From Cupriavidus pampae (GTDB taxonomy: Bacteria > Pseudomonadota > Gammaproteobacteria > Burkholderiales > Burkholderiaceae), in the NCBI RefSeq assembly GCF_914271485.1, contig NZ_CAJZAG010000015.1, forward strand, positions 62,001 through 126,000: 64,000 nt of DNA, written 5' to 3'. Each line of letters begins with the position of its first letter. The first letter of the stretch is position 1. This document shows, piece by piece, positions 1 to 9,770 of the stretch. The position numbers and the translations under genes were made by a program. Below the pieces are notes generated by a model. The model was not told the DNA's origin. It searched no databases and worked only from the letters and a program-made list of their open reading frames with translations.

Positions 1-486
1 CACCCTGCGCAGGATGTCGGTGCCATCGCCAAGCAACGCGGTTTTTCCCTCGCGATTGACGTAATGAACGGTGGCAAAGCCCCGCGTCGTGTCATACAGC
101 ACGGCCATGATGTGCTCCGGACGCTCCGGATCTGCCATTCGACCAAGCAGGTAAGAACGGTCATCGATACGCAATGGCAGCATTGACGAGGCTGTACCAG
201 GTGACGGCGTATCGCGCGCGATCTGATTCCGTTCCCCCTGTTTTGGCAGCTTGACCTTCACCCACTCTGGAACGACTTCATCGCCATGCCGCAGACTCAG
301 CGACAACGCATGTCGGAAAGCGGGCGTAGCGGCGTACACCTCGTCAAGCTTCGGGCACTGCGACGCCTCCTTGCACTGGCTGGCCATGTATGCGCCGCGT
401 GGAGGCTGTTGCCGGGTGGTGACTTCGACGTCGGCACCACGGGCGCCTGTGATCCCAAGCAGCAGGAGCGCTAACAGCGAGCGCAT
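1..486 (-). CDS. Secreted Ivy-like lysozyme inhibitor candidate (3' end cut by window edge)
   Basis: The minus frame is open from an ATG at 486 to the window edge, 162 codons with no stop. It begins with a short signal peptide (MRSLLALLLLGITGARGA), so the product is probably periplasmic. Further on are LRHGDEVVPEWVKV, then a segment ending in IMAVLYDTTRGFATVHYV. The order (exposed loop, a W-containing strand, then a hydrophobic AVLYD strand followed by an HY strand) resembles the Ivy family of lysozyme inhibitors. The usual CKPHDC loop is not present at the expected place; two cysteines lie earlier, near residues 38 and 44. The family call is from pattern memory and could be wrong; the reading frame and signal peptide are clear. 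Confidence 0.5.
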   Translation of the reverse strand, partial: MRSLLALLLLGITGARGADVEVTTRQQPPRGAYMASQCKEASQCPKLDEVYAATPAFRHALSLSLRHGDEVVPEWVKVKLPKQGERNQIARDTPSPGTASSMLPLRIDDRSYLLGRMADPERPEHIMAVLYDTTRGFATVHYVNREGKTALLGDGTDILRRV

Positions 487-659
487 CAGGCAATCACTCG
501 TCGTGCCAACTCGACATGGCATCGCGGGCATGGGCCCCTCCTCTCGACTGAACTCGCGGCGAGACTTCCATGAGAACAAAACCTATTGAATCAGGTGCGA
601 ACACACACCAGAAGTGAATATTTCTTAGATTCGTATGTATGGATTTTGTCTTACACAAA

Positions 660-1382
660 TCATTCTGTACCGACGGACTCGTTATTTGCACTCTCAAAAT
701 CTGATTCGACAGATAAAAATGCATCGACTAAGTCCGGATCGAATTTTGATCCTCGGCCGTCGCGAATGACTTCCACTACTTCCCGGTGAGGCATTCTTGT
801 CTTGTAGGCTCGGGCGCTGGTGAGCGCGTCGTAGACATCGGCAACACTGAGCACTCTCGCCGTCAGGGGAATGTTTTTGCTGGCAACCTGATTTGGATAT
901 CCCGCTCCATCCCATCGCTCATGATGAAACAACGCCACTTCCGCCACGCAGGTCAGGAACTCACTTGTACCTCCCCGCTGCATCAGCGTAGCAGTTGCGA
1001 TGCGATATCCGGCCGACGGATGGCGCATGACAATAGCAAATTCATCCTTCGTCAGCATCGCCGGTTTCGCAAGAATCTCTCGCGGAATGCTCAATTTTCC
1101 AATGTCATGAAGCGCCGCGCCTGCTACCAAGACGGCAGGCGCGACATGTAACTCGCCCATCTGCCTGGCGCTTAGGGCCTTGACTAGCAACCAGACATAG
1201 CGTCCTGTGCGTACGGAATGGTCAGCGAGATCAGAAGCTGTGGTCAGAGAATTCGCTTTTCGTGGCGGCATCTGAAACATTCTTCTCGCCGTACGAATGA
1301 GCGCGGTGATCTCCATGCCGTAAGGTGCGGCATAGAGATCGCCCCTTTTTACAATGACTGGGAAGGTAATGTCTTCTGTCAT
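660..1382 (-). CDS. HD-GYP domain cyclic-di-GMP phosphodiesterase-like protein
   Basis: A 240-residue cytoplasmic protein made almost entirely of an HD-GYP domain, the family that hydrolyses cyclic di-GMP. The metal-binding LHDIGKL lies near residue 91 and the signature HHERWDGAGYP near residue 153, followed by the conserved ARVLSVADVYDALTS helix. All signature residues are present, so catalytic activity is plausible. There is no receiver or sensor domain, so its activity would depend on a partner or on expression level. An upstream ATG at 1475 gives a 31-residue longer product, but the family-like part begins after the ATG at 1382. It stands alone. A GGDEF-EAL protein at 7.15-8.85 kb would act on the same second messenger. 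Confidence 0.9.
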   Translation of the reverse strand: MTEDITFPVIVKRGDLYAAPYGMEITALIRTARRMFQMPPRKANSLTTASDLADHSVRTGRYVWLLVKALSARQMGELHVAPAVLVAGAALHDIGKLSIPREILAKPAMLTKDEFAIVMRHPSAGYRIATATLMQRGGTSEFLTCVAEVALFHHERWDGAGYPNQVASKNIPLTARVLSVADVYDALTSARAYKTRMPHREVVEVIRDGRGSKFDPDLVDAFLSVESDFESANNESVGTE

Positions 1383-1599
1383 TTCAGTCAGACCCCACTT
1401 CAGGATAGATTGATCGAAACGATCTACGTGCGCATCGATTATCGAATAACAGCTAATATAATTTGACCATATCATCCTCCGATAAATTTACAAGCACATA
1501 TCCGATAAGCTTAGGTGTGTTAATGACATTCATCGTATTTTTATCCTGTCGAAGCGAAAATCTCGCTCTCGAGAGGGCCGTACGAGATGCGCGCGGAGT

Positions 1600-1870
1600 G
1601 CCTCCAGGATCATCCTAACGACGTGGATCGAGTTCGATCCCTCCACTCCGGGGTTCGGTGAAGACATGGCGATGTAGCACGTTGCGCTCTTTGTCACCGA
1701 AGAATGCGCCTGCAGCGTCCCCATCCCGGACGGAATACTGAGGCCCAATGTCCCCACCCTCTAGCGAGGACGAAGGAAGATTTGAGGAGGATTGAGTGGC
1801 GCTTCCACGGGACTGTCGTGGCAAGGACGTCGGAAGGACGTAGAGGCGAGCGCCGCGCTAAGATCGGCGG
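1600..1870 (-). pseudogene. Internally deleted copy of the unknown gene at 28.1-28.7 kb
   Basis: This stretch is a decayed partial copy of the gene and leader at 28086-28740. Both encode DGDAAGAFFG followed by ERNVL and a hydrophobic strand, and both have upstream DNA with CCAC, ACTGTC, GTGGCAAG and a CCACCCTCTA-GCGAGG hairpin remnant. Here the leader is joined directly to the 3' part, so about 130 codons of the middle are missing. The residual frame still reads from an MPRQ start, but the normal start of the full gene is gone. I read it as a scar of an earlier insertion of the same kind of element. Confidence 0.75.
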
Positions 1871-1903
1871 GCGGTGACGCGGGCAGCGCTTGCGTTGCCA
1901 GAA

Positions 1904-2188
1904 TCAGACCGTCTTGCGCTGTGGCGGCAACAGACCGAGCTTGGTGAGTGCCTTCAGGTTGGTTTCGACGTACGTCACCATGCCATCGATCTTCACCGCC
2001 AGGTAGTGATCGAAGCATGCGGCATCCTGCGAAACCTCCACGTTCTTTGCGGCCTGGAATGCCTCTAGCAGCTTGTCGCGCTCGACACTAGCGCCCATCC
2101 AGCCAAAGATGCGGATGAACGTGTGGATTCTTCGTCGGCGCGGGATAAGCTTCTCGGCCTCTTCTGCCGTGACGAACACTTTGGTCAT
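1904..2188 (-). CDS. Hypothetical protein, 94 residues
   Basis: A small soluble protein I do not recognise. It starts MTKVFVTAEEAEKLIPRRRR and has a tract of mixed helix and strand character ending in a basic tail. No signal peptide or membrane segment is visible. The frame has ordinary codon use for the region and no close opposing ORF of similar quality, which is the main reason to accept it. It sits just upstream, on the same strand, of the truncated element gene at 1.6-1.87 kb, so it may be a survivor of the same mobile DNA. Confidence 0.55.
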   Translation of the reverse strand: MTKVFVTAEEAEKLIPRRRRIHTFIRIFGWMGASVERDKLLEAFQAAKNVEVSQDAACFDHYLAVKIDGMVTYVETNLKALTKLGLLPPQRKTV

Positions 2189-2564
2189 GATAAGGGAACC
2201 TTGATCAGGGCTATATCTAGTTGGTAGTGGTTTAGACGCCGAAAAGCAGCCCTTCGGAAGTGGGATAGAAGCCTACGGGTATCTCCGATGTATCGATGCC
2301 GAACTCCCATGGCGTGGAAGACTGCGGCACCGGGCACTCCGGCGCGACGGTCGAGCGGTCTGAGGAAGCCACCCACGATCCAAGCGCGCTCAAACGGTCG
2401 GCCTTTTTTCGCCAAGAGAATCCGCGGAGGTGAGACCACCGCAGAGGTCGGGTATCGCATAGTCATAACAGCGCTGGCGCGTCGCCTCGTTCGGCCGCGT
2501 GAGCGACTAAATGAGGGGATCAATGCTAATCTCAACCGACGTGCACCGGAGAGTGGAGGCTGTC
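2189..2564. other. Intergenic stretch without a supported gene
   Basis: Short overlapping frames exist on both strands, but none has a ribosome-binding site or family-like sequence. The right end carries the ribosome-binding site (GTGGAGG) of the gene starting at 2565. Confidence 0.5.
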
Positions 2565-2945
2565 ATGGAAGGTGGGATACGTGAGGCGTTGGAAATGCAC
2601 TGGCGCGCGTCTGCGGCCGGTGACCTCCAAGCTGAGCATGATATCTATGACGATCAAGCCATCTGCGACTACCCGCAATCTGGCGAACGCATTTTTGGAC
2701 GCGCGAATCTGCAAGCATTGCGCGGGCACCATTCCGACAAACCATCAGGATTCGACGTTAAGCGAATTCGCGGCATGGGCGATCTATGGATTACCGAGTA
2801 CATCATCCGCTATCAGGAACAGCCGTCATGCGTGGTGAGCATCATGGAGTTTCGCGATGGGAAAGTCATCCATGAGACCCAGTATTTCTCGGAGCCCTTT
2901 GCCGCTCCGGCATGGCGCAGTCAATGGGTGGCGGTAGTTCCCTAA
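2565..2945 (+). CDS. NTF2/SnoaL-like domain protein
   Basis: A 126-residue protein with the layout of the NTF2/SnoaL fold: an N-terminal helix with W and the AAGD turn, the HDIYDDQAICDYPQSGERI strand pair, then RGMGDLWITEYIIRY and a C-terminal VVSIMEFRDGKVIHE. The pattern of a strand followed by FRDGKV and an acidic or aromatic ending is typical of small polyketide-cyclase-like or ketosteroid-isomerase-like proteins. The substrate cannot be deduced. The ATG at 2565 is chosen because GTGGAGG lies eight bases before it; in-frame ATGs at 2511 and 2523 lack this. It is monocistronic, between unrelated genes. Confidence 0.8.
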   Translation: MEGGIREALEMHWRASAAGDLQAEHDIYDDQAICDYPQSGERIFGRANLQALRGHHSDKPSGFDVKRIRGMGDLWITEYIIRYQEQPSCVVSIMEFRDGKVIHETQYFSEPFAAPAWRSQWVAVVP

Positions 2946-3082
2946 AGAATCTAGCGCGGTCAGTGCACCTGCTTGGGATAAACGGACGTCGCGGTGGCCC
3001 CCCACACGCGCAGCGCTGATTAAGCGTTGACGACATCTCTGCTGTCGACTGCGCAAGACCACGCACCTATGTTCACTCCGCC

Positions 3083-5221
3083 TCAGAAATTCCAGAGCAC
3101 TCCCTCGCGGAACGTTCTCGGCTCCGCCGGATGGACGTGGTGGTCATTGATCCCTGTGGCGACACCATCGGCATTGAGTGGCGATGCCTCGCCTTTCAGC
3201 AGCGAGGCATAGTAGTAGTCCATGTCATTGACGCGCTTGCCGAAGACATTCAGCACCTCGGCAAATATGCGTATATCCTTGAGCACGCGATAGCCCAACT
3301 TCATGTTGACGAGAAACGACGACGTCGAGCGCGCGCTATTGTCCTCGATCAACGGGCGAGGACCAAAGTACCGCCCACGCGCGCCCACCGACCAGCGCCC
3401 CCAGTTGTACGAAATGCCCATGGATGCAGTGGTCTGGATCGATTCCGGGATGTAGTCGCCGAGGTCTTCATGATCGCGAAAGCGCGCGCGCGAAAATGCC
3501 GCATCGGCATCGACGATTAAGCCAGCCAACGGACCTTCGGCCGGTGCATAGTACGCGGCCAGCTCCACCCCGCGGCGACGACTCGGAGGGCTTGGCTCCG
3601 TCGTACCGGCATCGCCCGAATAGACCAGTTCCGAACCGATATCGAGCTGCCACAGCGATGCTGACAGCTGCAGGCCCGGCGCAAAACGCTGCGTACGCAG
3701 ACCGACCTCGTAGCCAGTGGCGGGAACTAACACGCTCACCTTCTGCGCAGCCTCGCCCGTCGCGGGATCGATTGTGGTGGTGGCCCCGCGCACGTCATTA
3801 CTGTGGAACCCCCGCCCATAATTCAGGAACACTTCAGTCCGATCCGCCGGGGACATGATCACGCTGAACTTGGGGCCAAGGATATGATCGCTGCCATTGC
3901 CCGAGTTAACCGGATTGTCGCTTGACACGCCATACCAGAACTGGTCGGCACGCAGGCCGGCCACGGTGCGCAGCCAAGGCAGCCATTCGGTGGCATTGCG
4001 GACGTACAGCGCGGCGCTGGTTTCGTTAACCTTGTCGGTGCGCACCATCTCGTAGATCTGACGCGCTTCCGAATTGGCGAGCGTGATTGGATCCAGGCGA
4101 TCGTAGCGCACCTGCATACCCAGTTCTGTTTCCGTATCGCGCTGCCCAAGCTTGCCGAACCACAGACGCGACGCGTTGACGCCCGCCGTCACGCGATTCT
4201 CGAACTGCTGGAATTGATCGCCGCGCTCCGGGTTATTCAGCGCGTATGTGAAGTTAGAGAACAGTTGCAGCCGGCTCTTGATGACGTAGGCATTGGCCTT
4301 GAATAGGCCCGAGTCCAGCGGCCGCAGCCAGTCGGCGGATAAGCTGTAACGCGACGCGTAGCCACCATCGCTCGGATCGATGTACCCATAGCGGGAAATC
4401 AGCCCTTCGTTGATCGCGCGCTGGGGCACCTGATCGGTGGCATCCCAGCTATTGCGATAGCCCATTGCGGTCACGCCGATGTGCTCGCCGCCGCCGAGTG
4501 GCATCGTGTAGCGCAACACGCCGTTGAGCTTGTGCACGCCTTCCGGTAACGCCCATGGGCCATTGTTCCCCATCCACTCGAAGCCATAGAGCATGGTGCC
4601 CGGCCCGACCTCGTGCGAATCGGCCAGTACGCCGCGGCGGTAGTCTTGCTGCCCCAGTTCGATCTGCGCGATACCGGACGGCAACTGGGACATGTAGTCC
4701 ATGCTGACGGCACCTGCTGCCGAGAAGTCGCCCTCCTCGGCGTAGTACGTCCCTTTCTTGTAGGCGATGCCGTTGACCAGGTCCGGGATGACGAAGTTGA
4801 GGTCGGTATAGCCCTGCCCATGCGCGTTAGTCCGCATGTTCACCGGCATCCCCGCCACCGAGGTGGAAAGGTCTGTGCCGTGATCAAGGTTGAAGCCGCG
4901 CAGGAAGTACTGGTTCGCCTTGCCGTCGCCGCTATGCTGCGTGACGATCAGCCCAGGCACCGTTTCGAGCAGTTCGCCCGGCCGCAGCAATGGACGGTTC
5001 TGCAATTGTTCGCGGGTGATGAAGCCTTGATTGGCGCTCACACCCGTATCGGTCGTGGTGATTACGCCCGCATCGGCATGCACCGTTACGGGGGGTAAAT
5101 CCTGAATACCACCCGCCCTACCCAATGATGGTGCAATCAGTGCGGATGCTGCGAGGAGGGGGGATGCAATGGAAGAACGGCGCCGGCCCGGCACCGGACG
5201 GAGATTGTACGACTGGTTCAT
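3083..5221 (-). CDS. TonB-dependent outer-membrane receptor
   Basis: A 712-residue outer-membrane receptor. Residues 1-36 form a signal peptide with a twin-basic start. Residues about 45-160 form the plug (LLETVPGLIV, FLRGFNLDHGTD), and the rest is a beta-barrel ending in the aromatic WNF expected for recognition by the outer-membrane assembly machinery. It takes up a scarce ligand using the TonB-ExbBD energy chain. The ligand is not readable from sequence; the plug resembles receptors of the FecA/metal-chelate kind. A decayed nikR lies immediately upstream, which raises the possibility of a nickel or other metal-chelate substrate. No inner-membrane transporter genes are adjacent. No convincing Shine-Dalgarno sequence precedes the ATG. 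Confidence 0.92.
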   Translation of the reverse strand: MNQSYNLRPVPGRRRSSIASPLLAASALIAPSLGRAGGIQDLPPVTVHADAGVITTTDTGVSANQGFITREQLQNRPLLRPGELLETVPGLIVTQHSGDGKANQYFLRGFNLDHGTDLSTSVAGMPVNMRTNAHGQGYTDLNFVIPDLVNGIAYKKGTYYAEEGDFSAAGAVSMDYMSQLPSGIAQIELGQQDYRRGVLADSHEVGPGTMLYGFEWMGNNGPWALPEGVHKLNGVLRYTMPLGGGEHIGVTAMGYRNSWDATDQVPQRAINEGLISRYGYIDPSDGGYASRYSLSADWLRPLDSGLFKANAYVIKSRLQLFSNFTYALNNPERGDQFQQFENRVTAGVNASRLWFGKLGQRDTETELGMQVRYDRLDPITLANSEARQIYEMVRTDKVNETSAALYVRNATEWLPWLRTVAGLRADQFWYGVSSDNPVNSGNGSDHILGPKFSVIMSPADRTEVFLNYGRGFHSNDVRGATTTIDPATGEAAQKVSVLVPATGYEVGLRTQRFAPGLQLSASLWQLDIGSELVYSGDAGTTEPSPPSRRRGVELAAYYAPAEGPLAGLIVDADAAFSRARFRDHEDLGDYIPESIQTTASMGISYNWGRWSVGARGRYFGPRPLIEDNSARSTSSFLVNMKLGYRVLKDIRIFAEVLNVFGKRVNDMDYYYASLLKGEASPLNADGVATGINDHHVHPAEPRTFREGVLWNF

Positions 5222-5328
5222 TTATTGTTTTATGAAAACGTATGAAGAATTAAGCAAACCTCATACCAATCGACCAGCGTTATCTTGAGCGTCTGCGCGC
5301 CCGACGGGGTACGTGCCGCCCGTTGCGT

Positions 5329-5647
5329 TCAGTCGTGGGAATGATGCTGGTGGGCGTGCGGATGCGCATGCGATTCATGGCGCATCGGGTCTGCTCCGGT
5401 CATTACAAGTGCTGACCAAAGTCGATAGGGGGTCTGATCACGGAAGCTGGACGTCGGCGGATATCCCATTCGATGTCGATCGCGGGTATGAGGTGGCCAG
5501 CCTCGGGCCTCTTGGCGCGAAATCTCCGGGCCATCGCAGCGATCCGCGCCTCAGAGTCTCGCTGATCGCGTTAGCAAGTTTGCGTACTTCGCTGGCCGGT
5601 CCCCTGAGGATGACGGTCTCGATGCTCGTCCCGGAAAGGTGCCTCAA
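5329..5647 (-). pseudogene. nikR: Remnant of a NikR-type nickel regulator (C-terminal part)
   Basis: One minus frame reads SIETVILRGPASEVRKLANA, which is close to the NikR C-terminal strand-helix (CIETVVLRGP..EV...A.AI). A second frame then reads GHLIPAIDIEWD, comparable to the NikR RHGHLxxIP strand, and the end reads HESHAHPHAHQHHSHD, a histidine-rich tail as found on many proteobacterial NikR proteins. These pieces are in order but in different frames, and no ribbon-helix-helix N-terminus is found upstream. It is therefore a broken gene. NikR normally represses nickel uptake genes when nickel is bound. Its position just upstream of the TonB receptor gene fits a former metal-regulated unit. 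Confidence 0.6.
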
Positions 5648-5908
5648 GCCCAGCGCGTTCTAGGAGTTTCACGCCATCAAGTTATTTTGAGAGCGGACTG
5701 CTGGCAAGTGTGCCCTATGCGCGCCGGACGTATCGCATTGAAACATAGGGGTGGGCAGATGTAATAACTTGCAACGCTCAGATCGAACACATAGCGATGC
5801 GTTACGTAGACTGGAGTTTTGACGCGAACCTACGATTATGTGCTTTGATAGCGCGCTCCACGGACACCCATCGATTCAGGGCGGAACACCAGCGGGTGCC
5901 CAGGCAGC

Positions 5909-6265
5909 TCATACTGGGTCACAGAGCACCGCCAGCACCTGGGGCAGCTCATCCGGCTTTATAAAAAAATGTGTAAAACCGGCGGCGCTTGCTTCAACCC
6001 TCATCTGTATGGAGTCGCAACCGGTGTAGGCGACAACGTTCCACCGCGCCTTTGGAAACCGAGTTCGAAGCTCTGCCGCAGTTTCCATCCCGCCCATGTT
6101 GGGCATGGATAGATCAAGCAATATGACATCCGGCATGTACCATCTCGCAGCAGCGAGTGCCGCTACACCGTCATGGCATGCGTAGACGAGGTGACCACAC
6201 GCGTGGGCAAGCTCAGTGAGCGCTTCTCGTTCTGCCGGGTCATCTTCTGCGATGAGGATTCTCAT
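5909..6265 (-). CDS. Single-domain CheY-like response regulator
   Basis: A 118-residue receiver domain with no output domain. The acidic pair follows MRILIAEDD, the phosphoacceptor aspartate is in VILLDLSMPNMGG near residue 51, the switch threonine in VVAYTG, and the lysine in FFIKPD near the C-terminus. All five hallmark positions are present. Such proteins act by binding a partner once phosphorylated. No histidine kinase is adjacent. The start ATG is the obvious one, since the first beta-strand begins at residue 2. Confidence 0.9.
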   Translation of the reverse strand: MRILIAEDDPAEREALTELAHACGHLVYACHDGVAALAAARWYMPDVILLDLSMPNMGGMETAAELRTRFPKARWNVVAYTGCDSIQMRVEASAAGFTHFFIKPDELPQVLAVLCDPV

Positions 6266-7150
6266 TGCTCTTACTCCTCGTTGCCGCGTTTATCCAAACT
6301 GGTCCCTCCATCGGCATCACCACCGGTGTCGCCGAGCGATACGTTGCGGCAAAGCTTCAGCTGGAAGATCCAGTCGCCCTGGCAGTGAAGAACGCCAACG
6401 CAGCGAGCGCCAAACAGTCGCCATTCGATGTCCGTCAAAAAACACACCGATTGCAGAACCGCATCCAGGTCTTGGGCCTTGCCATTTCTATTTCCTGTTT
6501 GCGGGGTGAGCGGGCACCCAGTACTCCCGCCGAACTACGTCGCAAGTCTCGTTCCATGGCCAAGCGCCCGAGCGTCGCTCAGTATTTGCTCATGGTTCCA
6601 AAGAAACCTCAGACCAACGCATGGTCATCTCTCCGCTATCGAGCTCAGAAACGGGAGTCGTTCGTTACATTTCAAAAATGGCCAAGGCGTGTGATTTGAG
6701 ATATCCCCGTCTACTTCCGGCTAGTTGCAGCCATCGATAGCCGCGCGATGGAGGTCCGCTTTGCCGAAATCTGAATTCGGAACTCCCATACTTGGCGTAT
6801 CCAGAAGGTCCAACATCGGTCACGGCGGCGAGATTTGTCGAGAGCTCGTATCACGGGCAATGCCGATGGCGCGAAGAAGCCCCTATGCCTTACGCCACCG
6901 GTCCTCCCAGCCGGCGTGCGGCCGCTAGGGATTCTCGTCGAGGGAAAGGAACTCACGCCACACCGATGTATGGCTTGACTACAATAGATAACAGAATGCA
7001 GCGAGGGACGATGTCATTCCAGTCCCAATGCGGCAGAGGGCAAGTGCGGACGAATCTTCGATCAGCGCTATAGCGCGGCTAAAATGCAACGGCCCAAGGT
7101 TTGCGCACGAACAAGGACTTTTGGGTCCAACGCGCTCAGCAGGCCAATGA
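6266..7150. other. Long intergenic stretch, no supported gene
   Basis: About 0.9 kb. A plus frame at 6265-6699 exists, but its composition is erratic and it starts on the complement of the receiver gene's first codon. I see no family-like sequence, terminator or repeat. It presumably holds the promoters of the flanking divergent genes. Confidence 0.5.
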
Positions 7151-8851
7151 ATGGAACGACACACTCCTAATCCTCCTCGCCTGACAGATGCCGGCGCCCA
7201 AAAGCCTGAACCGGCTCACCTTGACGAAATGCTGGATAGCCTGAGCGACGGATTCATGTCGATAGACAAGTCGTGGCGCTTCACCTACCTCAACAATACG
7301 GCTGAACGATACCTCCGGCAGGAGCGGGAAAACCTGCTTGGACGCGACATATGGCAGTGTTACCCGGACCTGGTGGACTCCGGCTACTATCGCACCTACC
7401 AGCAAACGGCGGCAACAGGGCTTCCCGGACGTCACACTGACTTTTACGCACCGCTCAGCACTTGGTTTGAAGCTCGCTCATTTCACCACGACGATGGGAT
7501 TACGGTCCTCTTCCGCGACGTCACGCGCGAACATGAGCACGCCGCGCAGTTGGAATTCGAGGCGAGCCACGACTTTCTGACTGGCTTGGCTAACCGACGC
7601 AAGTGCATGCAAACACTATCGTGCGCCGTCGCTGAGGCTGCTTCGTCTGGCTTTACTAACGGTGTTTCCCTGGCGGTGCTATATATCGACTTGGACCATC
7701 TCAAGGAAGTCAACGACGCGTTCGGTCATGCTGTCGGCGATGAGTTGCTACGCGCCTTTGCGACGAGGCTACTCGCAATTCTCGAACCTGCTTTCTTTGC
7801 CGCGCGCGTAGGAGGCGACGAGTTTGTTCTGTTGTTACGCAATACCACTGAAAGCGCGGCAGAAGCATTTGCGCACTCGGTGCTCAATGTGCTCGCACTG
7901 CCATTCCCGGTTTACGGCAGGTCCGTATCCCTGTCGGCCAGCGTTGGTATCGCACTGCTGAGAGAAGAATCGGAGTCAGCCGAGGCGTTGCTAAGTCATG
8001 CCGATACTGCCATGTACGCAGCGAAATCATCTGGCGGGTTGCAAGTCCGCACGTACGATACGGCACTCGACCGCGGCATGCGCGACCGCGTTGCCTTGCG
8101 CAACGATCTTCGTGAGGCATTCGCGGCCAATCAGTTCGAGCTCCATTTCCAGCCTCAGATAGCACTCGCGGACGCCTCCCTAATCGGCGCCGAGGCGCTT
8201 CTTCGGTGGCGTCATCCCGATCGGGGCTTGTTGACACCTTACGCATTCTTGGATCTGTTGCTTGACTCCCCATACGAAGGGGCGCTCGTCGAATGGCTGG
8301 TCAATCAAGTTTGCCTGCATATCGTGGCATGGCGGCAGAGGGGCGTCCTTGTACCGCGCATTAGCCTCAATCTGTCGGCTCGGCAACTTCTCGGACTGGG
8401 GCTTACAAACAGGATTCTCGAGATCGCGAGGGCGCACGACATCTCCCCCACTATGCTCGATGTTGAAGTCACAGAGGATTCTCTAGTAAGCGATATCGAA
8501 AAGGCATCGTCAGTTCTTGCGGCGCTGAAGCAAGCAGGTATATCTACCTCGCTGGACGACTTCGGCGCTGGATACTCCAGTCTCAGCTATCTAGTCCGGC
8601 TGCCGATCGACACTCTCAAGATCGACAAGTCGTTTGTCCGAGCGCTGGTGGATTCAGAGAAGGCCACGGCAGTCCTTCGAGGCATCGTCGGTCTTGCCCG
8701 TTCGTTGGGCATGAAAACTATCGCAGAAGGCGTCGAGAGCGAGCGCCAGGTCGAAGAATTAAAAGACGCCGGCTGTGACTCCATTCAGGGTTATCTAATA
8801 AGCCGTCCGCTTACCTCGGAGGCCTTTGCAGAGTTCATGCTACGCATGTAA
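7151..8851 (+). CDS. PAS-GGDEF-EAL protein (cyclic-di-GMP turnover)
   Basis: A 566-residue cytoplasmic protein with three modules. Residues about 25-130 form a PAS domain (DGFMSIDKSWRFTYLN..A). A GGDEF domain follows, with intact RVGGDEF near residue 220, so diguanylate cyclase activity is possible. An EAL domain starts near residue 346 as GAEALLRW and continues with LDDFGAGYSSLSYL and TIAEGVE, so phosphodiesterase activity is also possible. The net direction cannot be decided. No transmembrane segment is present, so the PAS domain senses an internal cue. A competing ATG three bases upstream at 7148 is out of frame. The gene is single and faces no obvious partner. Confidence 0.93.
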   Translation: MERHTPNPPRLTDAGAQKPEPAHLDEMLDSLSDGFMSIDKSWRFTYLNNTAERYLRQERENLLGRDIWQCYPDLVDSGYYRTYQQTAATGLPGRHTDFYAPLSTWFEARSFHHDDGITVLFRDVTREHEHAAQLEFEASHDFLTGLANRRKCMQTLSCAVAEAASSGFTNGVSLAVLYIDLDHLKEVNDAFGHAVGDELLRAFATRLLAILEPAFFAARVGGDEFVLLLRNTTESAAEAFAHSVLNVLALPFPVYGRSVSLSASVGIALLREESESAEALLSHADTAMYAAKSSGGLQVRTYDTALDRGMRDRVALRNDLREAFAANQFELHFQPQIALADASLIGAEALLRWRHPDRGLLTPYAFLDLLLDSPYEGALVEWLVNQVCLHIVAWRQRGVLVPRISLNLSARQLLGLGLTNRILEIARAHDISPTMLDVEVTEDSLVSDIEKASSVLAALKQAGISTSLDDFGAGYSSLSYLVRLPIDTLKIDKSFVRALVDSEKATAVLRGIVGLARSLGMKTIAEGVESERQVEELKDAGCDSIQGYLISRPLTSEAFAEFMLRM

Positions 8852-9770
8852 CGGGCGAAAAAGGCAATGCCACTCGCGCTGTCTGAGCCATCGACCAAGT
8901 TAGATGACCGACCGCCTAGGCAGGCTATGGGAAGCGGCAGCTATATTCGCTGTCTCGGCAGACCGCCAGGGGTCGATAGCGGCCCACTATGAAAGCGTGG
9001 CCCCGCTGTTGCTCACTCGCAGCCCCTTGCTCTCCTCACGACAATGACCAGCTCGATATGCAGCTAAACCCATCGGAGGACTCGCCCTTCGAATGGCAGC
9101 ATTACCAGAGTACGCGAAAGGCGGACTGCTGCCCTATGGGCAGGCGTTGGGGCGCGCGTAAAAAGGCGCTGCGACCCTCAGAACCATAACATCCGCATTC
9201 CGCGCCACGGCCGCAAAGCCCGTCCTTCGGCTCGAGATCCCTGCGTCCGAGCACCCTCGGCGCGACCGAGCTTCGCCTGCCTAGCTCACCGCAGTGGGTT
9301 AGCGGCCAGACGCTGCCGACCTATCAAGTGTGACCCTCTCCTGCACCGACCTCCGTTTCCCCGCCCGACGTACGTCGGGTTCTTGCACGCTTGCGCTCTG
9401 ATCCACAGAAAAAACAACACTCAACGCCCTTATTAGGTCGAAATTCATTGACCGGTTACGAGAAAGTTTCAAACCGCAAGCTGAATGCAACGGTGTGTAA
9501 TTTTGATCAAGAATTCCTTTTCTAGTAGGAGCTCCGCCGCGCCCTCCCCCCCGGGCAACTTGATGCCATCGTCTGCGTGACGAGCCTCGGCCGCTTTGGC
9601 GTCGTCCCCACTGACGACGTCACCCTTCAGGTCGTCAGACGCGGCATCGAAACCGCAGAAATCAGACAAAGCGAGGCAGGATCAAAAAAGACGCGCGAGC
9701 CAGCGCGCGCGTATGGTAGTCCGTGTCGCGCTGCCAGACGGGAACGGAAGACGCACCGGGAGCTACATTC
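8852..9770. other. Long intergenic stretch; one doubtful minus-strand ORF
   Basis: About 0.9 kb. A minus ORF at 9469-9669 (66 codons, starting MSDFCGF) has a credible acidic amino-acid composition, but no ribosome-binding site or recognisable family, so I do not call it. The right end carries CCGGGAGC, the ribosome-binding site of the flavoprotein gene at 9771. Confidence 0.45.
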
